NCBI GenBank assembly: GCA_028565635.1
Contig: JAOXYB010033796.1
Location: forward strand, 1 to 14,182
Source: Phoronis ovalis
Taxonomy: Eukaryota > Phoronida > Phoronidae
Direction: 5' to 3'
Length of the DNA stretch: 14,182 nucleotides
Shown here: piece by piece, positions 1 to 7,700 of the stretch
Position numbering within the stretch: the stretch's first letter is position 1
Layout of the letters: every line of letters begins with the position of its first letter
Translations under genes and position numbers: made by a program
Notes under the pieces: generated by a model
The model's database searches: none
Told to the model about the DNA's origin: nothing
What the model saw: only the letters and a program-made list of their open reading frames with translations

Positions 1-37
1 GGCCAGTCTCTCCAACTGACAGCATTCTTGGCTGGGG
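1..37 (+). CDS. CAPS2: CAPS2-like, possible partial coding exon at window edge
   Basis: Reading from base 3 gives PVSPTDSILGWG, which looks like protein-coding sequence. A GT at 38-39 (GGGG|gtacac) leaves two bases that join in phase with the exon starting at 372. The same frame stays open to a TAG at 75-77, so other donors (for example GT at 72) cannot be excluded, but those would be out of phase with the next exon. This is a weak call. Confidence 0.38.
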
Positions 38-3000
38 GTACACTCTCGGAGTTGTTTACAACTCACCGAATGTCTAGCTATTGTTGTGCTTATTATACTT
101 AATCTCAAGACAAAATATTTATACAAAGAATAGATTACCTATGAAGTAAAAACCCTGTTGAAATACTTGACCAAAAATCTGCTCAAACTTTTAAAATGTT
201 AGGGGTTCAGATCAAACTTAAAGGATACATTGTTGTGTGGTTTCTACGTAACGTGCAATTTGCTTTAGGTAAAGGTTGAAAACATTTTTAGGGTCGGACA
301 CTTAGTTTTACAACTGAAAATCAACATTCCTTGCCAGAGACTTTGACGTGCCAATCAATTTTGTTCATCAGAATTACAGACATTGACGAGGAAGCTAAAG
401 AAAAAGTTCTGTAAGTAAACTGAAGGAAACTAACATCAGAAGTACAATTTTACTGTAAGAAGATAGTTTATAAAATATGAGAATTCTAACTCAGAAGGAA
501 TGAGTATTTAAAAGATTTCGAGTATGATGTCAGTTGTTATTGAAAATTGCTAAGATTATGTTTGAGGAGATGAAGGTATCTTTACTATAGTAACTGCACA
601 TGCCACGCGATGATGATGTGAATTTTATCAACCGTGGTTTGCCTAAAGTTTCATTGGCCAAATAATATTATGCACCCTATTATTCATTGAACATATATTT
701 TTTGTTCCAACCCTTAGTTAATAAGAACAGCACTAATTGAGATGGCAGTACAAATTTATCTACTGTTTGTGATGATTCATTCATCATATATAGATATTGT
801 CTTAAAAGTTGTAAACATTTTGTAACCCAAAGCCATATAACTCATTGCAACATCTTTGGAAATTTAATAATTTGTAGAGTACCACATGTCCGTCCATCGG
901 AAAAAGAAATTGAATTAGAAAAGCTGCATAGATTATCAAAAGAAGAAGAGTACGACTACAGAATGTTAATGGCACTTCAAGGTTAGTCTGTAGCTGTTAT
1001 CTAGATGTATGCTATATCATGTCAGAACATTATGCATTTTTTAAACAGTTTGTAGATTTTGCCTAGAATACTGCTTTTGTACTAAATACTCAGTGACCAT
1101 TCTGCTTGTACAATCACTGAGCATTTAGTAGAAAGATCGAGTATTTCTATTTATATACTGGCTACTAGTACCTATATAAAATTGCCATCCAGATTTTTAA
1201 CACTTTATGCATATGTCATATCAGGAAATAAATTAAAAATTTCCTGTTTTTCATATGGTCTGTTTTGGTAGAAAATACATATTAGCACTTCCGTTTGTAT
1301 ATAGTGTTCCACATGGTCAGGTTGTGTATTTTTTGGGGCTTGTAACTGCTAACCTCACATATTGCTTGATACAGAAATAGTGTAGATTGAGAATTAATTA
1401 TTTTTTGTTGTGTCATTTCTTATATGTAAAAATACTGTACCTGCACCTGTTGGCTGTCACGACTCCATATTGTACCTAATCCATATATTCAGCCTGTGCT
1501 TGCAATAAATAATGAACAATAAATTTTGCAGCCCAGATTAGAAGTAAATTAAAAAAGAGGGGGGTAAGGACTGTTACTGGGCTGGGTGCTTATTTTAGAC
1601 AAGTTGACAGATCAGGGGATGGTACATTAGACAAGATGGAACTTCAACAGGCATTGAAAGAATATCGTATGGAAATTCCAGGAGAGGTATAATTATTAAT
1701 TTGTCAACCTTAGGAAAACATATATTTAGGTGGTTTAACACAGTGTACTAAACTTTGGGTGTTACTCATGTTTAAGGATTTTCAGAAAAAAGTTATTATT
1801 CTGGCTGTTTGCTTATAATTATCTACCGTACAGAAATGTGAAACTGTACAGCTTAATTCCTTACCAGTCAGGCAGTTTGGCAATTCACACAGCCAGATGT
1901 CATTTTCTGTAGCCTGTTTTGTTACAAGTATTTTTTTTATTAATATTTTTGACTACTTGCAAATCTATAGTCAAATGCATAATATTTCTCCCCTAGCACT
2001 TTGATGCTGTTTGGGATATATTGGACTTGAATGGAGATCAAGTTCTAGATTATGGTGAATTTATGAGAGGATTTGTTGGAGAAATGAATGAATATCGGAA
2101 AAGGCTAGTTAGAAAGGTACATCTTCCCAAATAGTAGAATGCAATTAAGTCTGTGAATTTAATTTTTAAGCGGATCTGTCAAATGTTCCTGTGTAATTCA
2201 AATGTACCAATAAATGTACTGTTTGATTTTGTTGATCTTGTCATTTCACAGGCATTCCAAAGGTTAGATGCTAACAGGTGTGGGGTGGTTACTCTAAGCA
2301 ACATGGAAAGATTTTATAGTGCTTGTAAACATCCTCAAGTTAGGTCAGGTATGTCTAATATAGTAATAAATGATTTTTTCAGCCGAATAGTAAGTACCAA
2401 AAGAGAAGAATGAATCATCAAATTGTAAGAACTCGCCTTATGGTAAAGTTTTCATTTTGAGTTAAAGCTTTACCAAAATCGCCCCAAGACCAAATTTAGT
2501 CTGGAATAATATTTGTATTATTGGTATATTATTTAAAATTGGTGTTTTGTACATGGATTATCTTAAGCACTAATTGAACATGAACAGTGTAACCAAAGTT
2601 TATTTTCATTCTTGTGCTGTCAGAATGGGCTGAACTACTCAATTTTGTGTAATAATTTGTAAGTGTGTCTTCATTACTAAAAGGTAAAGTATCAAGTAGC
2701 AATACTGATATAATTAATTTATAACAGGCTTGTAGACAGACTTACACTTGCATTGTGTGAACTCTCAAGACTTGCTTCTTGAACTCTCTCTCCTGAATGT
2801 TCGAGTACTGACTTCAAAGGCAAATAATTTTCACTTTCTCCAATAAACTTGAATTATCAATATACAGGCCGAACCTTTACAATAATAACCTACACTGTTA
2901 TGCATTTATATATTATTTTGTATATTTCTAGTTATTTTTATGTAACATGTAATAGAAGTAATCATGAGCTCGTGTTTGTTTTACAGGGTTAATGTCAGAA

Positions 3001-3159
3001 CCAGAAGCTATGAAAACTTTCTTGGGATCTTGGACTCACTGTAACAAGCAAGGGGAAGTTTCATATGTCGAGTTCGAAGAATACTATGAAGGCATGAGCA
3101 TAAGTATAGACAGTGATGAAGAGTTTGCCAACATTATCAAGAACACTTGGGGACTGTAA
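1..3159 (+). CDS. CAPS2: Calcyphosin-2-like EF-hand protein, 3' part (5' end outside window)
   Basis: Spliced CDS join(<1..37, 372..410, 878..981, 1532..1686, 1997..2116, 2252..2348, 2987..3159). All joins are in phase and every intron is GT-AG, giving 240 residues and a TAA stop at 3157-3159. Residues 30-60 are a charged helical stretch containing KEEEYDYRMLMALQ. Four EF-hand units follow. Loop 1 (residues 85-96, DRSGDGTLDKME) is canonical. Loop 2 (121-132, DLNGDQVLDYGE) is nearly canonical. Loop 3 (157-168) ends in Asn instead of Glu. Loop 4 (201-212) starts with His, so loops 3 and 4 probably bind calcium poorly. The order, the GEMNEYRK motif after EF2 and the EEYYEGMSI near the C terminus resemble calcyphosin-2 more than calcyphosin or CAPSL, judging from remembered family sequences. 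The family consists of calcium-binding proteins, often found in ciliated cells; the exact role of CAPS2 is poorly defined. The human protein is much longer, so the N-terminal part lies upstream of the window. Confidence 0.85.
38..371 (+). other. Probable CAPS2 intron
   Basis: This lies between the tentative edge exon and exon 372-410. A peptide-like open stretch at 318-383 overlaps its end in another frame. Otherwise nothing was recognised. Confidence 0.5.
372..410 (+). CDS. CAPS2: CAPS2-like small coding exon
   Basis: This is a 39-base exon between a pyrimidine-rich acceptor (ttttgttcatcag) and a strong donor (CT|gtaagt). It encodes ITDIDEEAKEKV plus the first two bases of a Leu codon completed by the next exon. 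The acidic, charged composition runs smoothly into VPHVRPSEKEIELEKL of exon 878-981. An overlapping reading frame to the left is also peptide-like, so the left boundary is less certain than the right. Confidence 0.6.
411..877 (+). other. CAPS2 intron
   Basis: This 467-base intron has a strong donor (gtaagt). No repeat or RNA gene was recognised inside it. Confidence 0.75.
878..981 (+). CDS. CAPS2: CAPS2-like coding exon, charged helical region before EF-hands
   Basis: Acceptor aatttgtag and donor CAAG|gttagt frame a 104-base exon. It encodes VPHVRPSEKEIELEKLHRLS and then KEEEYDYRMLMALQ, with its last base starting an Ala codon. The charged, Leu-spaced composition suggests a helix or short coiled coil directly in front of the EF-hand core. 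Confidence 0.8.
982..1531 (+). other. CAPS2 intron with a hairpin-forming inverted repeat
   Basis: This 550-base intron contains a perfect-but-one 16-base inverted repeat at 1081-1129. Nothing else stands out. Confidence 0.85.
1081..1129. repeat. Short inverted repeat, 16-base arms
   Basis: ACTAAATACTCAGTGA (1081-1096) and TCACTGAGCATTTAGT (1114-1129) are reverse complements with a single mismatch, around a 17-base loop. The pairing does not extend well beyond the arms. Confidence 0.8.
1532..1686 (+). CDS. CAPS2: CAPS2-like coding exon, EF-hand 1
   Basis: Acceptor aaattttgcag and donor GAG|gtataa frame 155 bases. The exon encodes a basic segment (QIRSKLKKRG), the calcyphosin-like TGLGAYFRQVD helix, the canonical EF loop DRSGDGTLDKME with acidic or oxygen ligands at 1, 3, 5, 7, 9 and Glu at 12, and the exiting helix LQQALKEYRMEIPGE. 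Confidence 0.92.
1687..1996 (+). other. CAPS2 intron
   Basis: This 310-base intron has donor gtataa and acceptor tctcccctag. No other feature was seen. Confidence 0.9.
1997..2116 (+). CDS. CAPS2: CAPS2-like coding exon, EF-hand 2
   Basis: This phase 0/0 exon of exactly 40 codons lies between tctcccctag and AAG|gtacat. It encodes HFDAVWDILD, the loop DLNGDQVLDYGE and the family-typical FMRGFVGEMNEYRKRLVRK. Loop position 6 is Gln rather than Gly, but all metal-ligand positions are acceptable, so calcium binding is plausible. Confidence 0.93.
2252..2348 (+). CDS. CAPS2: CAPS2-like coding exon, degenerate EF-hand 3
   Basis: Acceptor catttcacag and donor TCAG|gtatgt bound this exon, which encodes AFQRLDANRCGVVTLSNMER followed by FYSACKHPQVRS. 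The loop DANRCGVVTLSN has Cys at position 5 and Asn at position 12 instead of the bidentate Glu, so it probably does not bind calcium. The following intron is open in frame for 60 bases and ends at TGA 2411-2413, so a retained-intron isoform would lose EF-hand 4. Confidence 0.92.
2349..2986 (+). other. CAPS2 last intron, with possible alternative 3' end
   Basis: This 638-base intron is open in frame from exon 2252-2348 to TGA 2411-2413. It contains a canonical AATAAA at 2842-2847, the only + strand AATAAA noticed between exon 5 and the gene end. An intronic polyadenylation isoform lacking EF-hand 4 is conceivable. Confidence 0.6.
2987..3159 (+). CDS. CAPS2: CAPS2-like terminal coding exon, degenerate EF-hand 4 and stop
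   Basis: Acceptor cgtgtttgttttacag leads to a 173-base coding part ending TGG GGA CTG TAA. It encodes GLMSEPEAMKTFLGSW, the loop HCNKQGEVSYVE (His at position 1, Glu at 12), then FEEYYEGMSISIDSDEEF and a C-terminal NTWGL. The tryptophan-containing end resembles the C termini of calcyphosin-family proteins. Confidence 0.93.
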
Positions 3160-3337
3160 GCTACATAAACATTCAAGGCTGTTGGTGTATGAAACAACAA
3201 TGTATAGAGGAATTCTTAATTTTAGGCCAATTATGCTTCGAACTTGGACCTGACGCTATTTTTATTAATATCAGAGTACTTTTACTTTGAAGCAGACGCT
3301 TTATCCATGTGTTTTCAATATTAAGCAAAAAATATGC

Positions 3338-3343
3338 ATTAAA
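3338..3343 (+). promoter_or_regulatory. Candidate CAPS2 polyadenylation hexamer ATTAAA
   Basis: ATTAAA lies 178 bases past the CAPS2 stop. No + strand AATAAA was seen between the two genes, so this common variant is the best candidate. No downstream GU-rich element was verified. Confidence 0.3.
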
Positions 3344-3645
3344 TTTTAAAATCTTTCCCAGAATTTTTTAAAAGAGTGATTCAATTCTGTACAAACTATG
3401 TCATTAACAGGAGGTGCATTAATTTTGGCAATGGATGTTAATTTCCATATAAAATTGCCAGCCAAAAACTTTCATGATATGACACAAATATATGTAGACT
3501 TTTTACATTTGGTAAACATTTGTTTGTAAATACACAAGCTAGTAACATGGCTTGCCTTATAAGGTGCTTAGGTGCAAAAACATCTCCAGATCATACTTTT
3601 AATACATGAAGTGGAACATTTTTATACAGGAGACATGGCAGGTAC

Positions 3646-3788
3646 TGTTCTTTCTAGTCATGCCATCATGTGTGTCAAATTAAGTCAGTTTTCTAGAAAT
3701 CATTAACTTTCATGATCTTGATCTATCAGGCATTCCATAGAAAATCGATGATTTGTAGAAAACATGTTGTGCATGTCTAGAAAGAACA
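3646..3788. repeat. Nested imperfect inverted repeat (foldback)
   Basis: The outer arms 3646-3663 (TGTTCTTTCTAGTCATGC) and 3771-3788 are complementary over 18 bases with one mismatch. The inner arms 3688-3703 (GTTTTCTAGAAATCAT) and 3748-3763 are complementary over 16 bases with one mismatch. About 24 bases separate the arms on the left and 7 on the right, so the structure is an interrupted hairpin. It could be a small foldback or MITE-like element, or a structured 3' UTR segment. Confidence 0.7.
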
Positions 3789-3949
3789 CAATGCCTGGTA
3801 TCCATTTGATGTGTCAAAGGCATGATCTCGAAATGTTTGCATGAAAGCGATAAATAATGGCTGCCTAACATTTCATTGATATATCAATATGCTACTAGCC
3901 TGTGATATATATGTAAGCATTATGAAATATATTGTAAGTTAGTCTTATA

Positions 3950-3955
3950 TTTATT
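3950..3955 (-). promoter_or_regulatory. Second candidate TRAPPC10 polyadenylation signal
   Basis: TTTATT on the + strand reads AATAAA on the - strand. It lies about 190 bases past the TRAPPC10 stop and could be an alternative distal site. Confidence 0.3.
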
Positions 3956-4078
3956 ATTTTCAAATCATTATTTTGGCAAAAAACATGCAGCTAGGTATTT
4001 ACATTCCACTGATAAACATTATGCACATAAACTTGAAAACATTTGTATGACAAGTAAATTATTTGCATTTGTCTTGTA

Positions 4079-4084
4079 TTTATT
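4079..4084 (-). promoter_or_regulatory. Candidate TRAPPC10 polyadenylation signal AATAAA
   Basis: TTTATT on the + strand is the canonical AATAAA on the - strand, about 55 bases downstream of the TRAPPC10 TAA (4141-4139). It is the nearest canonical hexamer and would give a very short 3' UTR. Confidence 0.5.
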
Positions 4085-4138
4085 TTTCTGATAAATATAT
4101 ATTGAATGCATACTCATAGTACCCAGATATAGTGTCTT

Positions 4139-4272
4139 TTACATAGCTGATACGTTCTGTTCAGCCACTAAAACTTCTACATTCTGTGCTCTAGAACTGT
4201 TGTATATCTGGCCGTCTGCAAAATTTTCACAGGAGTCCACACTTTTCTGTAAATTTTTGTCATTTCCTTGAT
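4139..4272 (-). CDS. TRAPPC10: TRAPPC10 last coding exon
   Basis: Acceptor tctttttttttccag-type (poly-T then CCAG) at 4273 leads into DQGNDKNLQKSVDSCENFAD and then GQIYNSSRAQNVEVLVAEQN, ending VSAM and TAA at 4141-4139. The first two bases complete the Asp codon started by G5800. GQIYNSS followed by a hydrophobic VEVLV matches the human C-terminal segment GQVFNSSSGTQVLVI. The exon is too short to show as a free-standing ORF. Confidence 0.9.
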
Positions 4273-4701
4273 CTGGAAAAAAAAGACTGGTCTTGCTTAT
4301 GTGAGAATACTCAAGGAAAGAACAGATAGAAATACTTTCTGGAGATTGTAAAGATTCTTGTTTATGGTGAATTTACTAATACTACCATATTCAAAGAAAC
4401 ACAGCAATAACTGTAAATGCATGTTCAGGGCATGTTCTAAAAAACTTGGCTTATGGTATTATGCAACTCGCTACCATGCATCACACCATGTGATGTTACT
4501 TTTATCTTAAATATGCGCTGCCACTAAAAACGACTACTACTGAAAAAAAAGCATGCATTTTTTCGCCTTTCTTAATTTAATAAAACTAGTGAGACAAAAA
4601 CGAATGTTTATTTTATATTCCAATGTATTCTGTATTGTCCACAAAACTTGGTCAGTGTTCCCCTCCCTTAACTCTAATACTGTTTTAAATATTCCTCAAG
4701 T

Positions 4702-4736
<35 letters not shown>

Positions 4737-7700
4737 TATTTCATATTTGAATCAACTTTTTGTATTTCATCCTATTCCTAGATTGTTCTATATGGTGCTT
4801 ACGATAGCCAAAACAGATCAAGAGATCAATGAAATTCTAACACCAATTCCATTTTTTTTAAACGTATTTTATTCTGAATTAAGTTTAATTTTCTATTCCT
4901 GGAGTTGCGTCATACCTTAATTGAGACAAATCATCCGATGACTGCTGCAAACGAAATTGAATTTGCACCTTAATTCCTCAAATTTAACTTGTGAACTAGA
5001 TAGCCTTTTAGCAATGGCAGGGTTGCTCATATTAGCTTTTATGAACGTTACATGACCTTAATTCCGGACTGTCGTATGTCAAAGTACAAGCCTATTGCAC
5101 AATGACTAGCAGTATGTTTCCTCCACAAAATTAATTTAAATAAAGTTTCAAAAAAAATCACCTTTTAATACCTAAATATTCTAAAAGGTCATCAAAATGA
5201 CCTTGTTATACCTGAATCCCATCATTTTGGAATATTTCGAGCAATTTTGACCTTTGACCCCTAAATGACCTTTTGTCCCCAAGGTCAGCAATGGCCTACC
5301 CTGGGGATGTCTAACCTCAAATATCATGTCCTTAACTACAACAGACTTCGAGATATGGCTTAGTTAATATTGGACGATCAATAAATTAATTGAAAAGATG
5401 CCAAAAAAATAAAAACAAAATATTACCGAAATGGTCTCAAAGATCATCTAAAATACTTCGTTGTAACTCAATACAATCATTTTAGAACATTTTGAATTGT
5501 TTTCAAAATTTGACCTTTGACCTCCAAATGACCTTTTGACCTCGAGGTCAACACTGGCCTACCCAGGGATGTCACACATCAAGTATCAAGTTCCTAGCTG
5601 TAACCGTCTTCGAGATATAGCTTGCTGAAAATTGAAGAAAAAGAAAAGAAGAAATCGTACAAAACCATTGGGCTTGCTCCCTTATAGGAGCAACCCTAAT
5701 AATTATGGATTATTTAGCTATTATCTCAATAAGTTTGCCCTTTTTGTCCAATTTTATTTAAACATGACTTGCTTGGTTTCAGGCACAGTTTATTCCTACC
5801 TTGTGCAGATTTTGGACTAGATTTGAAGAGTTTGATGAGAGGGCATCTCAAACATCCAGTTACTAAAGGCATGATGTTGAGAGATATTGAACCAGTACCA
5901 TTAGTTAGGGCCACCAAACCTGAAAAAATACACGAATGTTTCATACTCTGCAACATTTTTATTACCTTGCCTTTTAATAGTAAGTTTTGTTCACACAAAA
6001 AGAAGGCCTGTTACAGAATCTACCATGTAGGTCTGTATAGTGAGTAAATTGTGGACTCTAGACTGCCACAGGGTAATCACATCAAGAGAAGCACATTTTT
6101 AAGTGAAGTTTCGTGTGACAGTATATCCATATTTATAACATATAAAAACACTAAGCAAATGGATTGCAAAGCAAACTAAAAAGGCTGGAGGAGCAAAAAC
6201 AGCATGGATACTGAAAAAAGCGGGTTTCTATTACTACCAAGAAAATTCTCACAGAGCACTGCAACTTATTTTATCTCCGGATTTATTCATTTAATATTTA
6301 GAACTATTTTTACCACAACGTTTTTCATTGCTAGCTATGGCCCAGCTATTACTGTCAAGAATCACTTCAAACATGAGCTGATCATGTACACAGTTTATAT
6401 CCAAGCTGTCCACTTCTATGTCTAACTGACACAAACTGCCAACACGACAAACTTTACCAGTGGAGGGAGTTGTGCTACATTTTACTTCATATAAAGTCTG
6501 AAACAAAAACAGGTAATGGTAGCAAGGTTACAATGAGAATCATCAAAAACAAGCTGCAAAAACTGTTAGGACCTAATTACTTGCATAACAATGAACTGTT
6601 CAAATGAGCCCAAAATTTACATTACTGAATCAAAGTAGAAGTCATCAGTATAGTAGTCATTATAAACTTAACATTTATTAAAATACAATCCTTGTCTTTA
6701 ATATAATCTCCGCTTTAAACTTCTATATTTATCCAAATATTATCCCTTACTCACACAGAAGCTCAAAATTTAGAATACCATGTAAATCTAAACATAACAG
6801 ATGCCCAACTGTTGAAATTAATTTTTATCCACAAAGAAGAATACATTTTTGACATTATTATGTGATTCCCTTACATTTATTCCCCAAAAACAACCTACCA
6901 TTCCTTGATTAGAAACTGCAATTTTTAAGAACTGTAGTTATCAAAATACAAGCACTTCCTCTTAACACAAGTATGTAAGAATTCTTGTAAGAATTCAATG
7001 ACTCTGTTTAATCTTGGAAAAACCCAAGGAATGTAATATCTTGTCAAGTTGTAAAAAAATACAAGCCTTCTCATTTACAGAAGCACAACTTTAAATTTCC
7101 TTCTTTATCCACATATAACCCCCGTCTTGAAGAGAAGCTCAAAATATATAATAACTGTTAAAATTATTGTTTTTTCCATAAAGAAGACTATCCTCCTTAC
7201 ATTTATTGTCCAAAACAACACTATTTCTTGATTAAAATACCAATTTTAAAGATCTTTATTTACCAAAATACAAGCACTTTATCAAATACAAGAATGTAAG
7301 TAGAAATTTTACCTTAAAAGATATTCAAATGTTTAGATTTCATATAGTCTAGATAATTATTAGTTCAAGTTTTTAAAATACTGTATTTCTTCAAATTCAC
7401 ATTGAGACTTGTCTTATAATTGATCCAAGCTTTAAATTGCCTTATTCAGTAAAACAAAATCCATCAAGTTACCATAATTCCATCATTTAGGATATTATAT
7501 TTATCCCAAATAAAGACCAGCTTTTGAATATAAACTAAATCGATTTGCCTATAATCAAACATTCAACTCTAACTTCTACTTTTTTTTAAAGGTTTAAAAC
7601 CTTTTCTATAGAAAAAGCTGATTGAGTGATTGCACAACCACTTGCAACGAGATAGTAATGATATATAGCCTTATTGCATCAGACTGGTGTATTGAAAAAC

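Larger units (their letters stand above)
3160..4138. other. Intergenic / 3' UTR region between convergent genes
   Basis: This is the space between the CAPS2 stop (+) and the TRAPPC10 stop (-). It is AT-rich with no credible ORF on either strand. It contains the candidate poly(A) hexamers of both genes and a nested inverted repeat at 3646-3788. Part of it must be the 3' UTR of one or both genes, and UTR boundaries cannot be read from sequence. Confidence 0.75.
4273..5799 (-). other. TRAPPC10 last intron with repeat content
   Basis: This 1,527-base intron has donor CAAG|gtagga at 5799 and a poly-T CCAG acceptor at 4273. It holds the (AT)15 tract, the two-unit repeat at about 5150-5640 and a small hairpin at 5670-5697. 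Short open frames around 4553-4920 are AT-driven and not gene-like. Confidence 0.85.

Noticed and set aside
318-383. Open reading stretch KSTFLARDFDVPINFVHQ as a CAPS2 exon
   Set aside because: It is in a different frame from the well-placed donor at 411, ends in TGA at 384-386 with no donor, and has a poor acceptor. A chance reading or a local sequence error is possible; see the finding on the 5' exon structure.
2425-2475. Inverted repeat TGGTAAAG / CTTTACCA in CAPS2 intron
   Set aside because: The arms are only 8 bases, which is expected by chance in AT-rich sequence.
4553-4920. Two + strand ORFs of 65 and 62 codons
   Set aside because: Both are rich in Phe, Ile, Tyr and Leu from AT-rich sequence, and the first runs through the (AT)15 tract. 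There are no domains and the codon use looks like noise.
5769-6047. 92-codon + strand ORF
   Set aside because: It is the antisense shadow of TRAPPC10 exon 5800-5919, which has splice sites and protein homology.
6204-6425. 73-codon + strand ORF
   Set aside because: It is antisense to TRAPPC10 exon 6314-6497 and shows no independent support.
6970-7000. GTAAGAATTC direct pair with an AAGAATTCTT palindrome
   Set aside because: It is short and local, and is easily produced by slippage within the larger intronic duplication.
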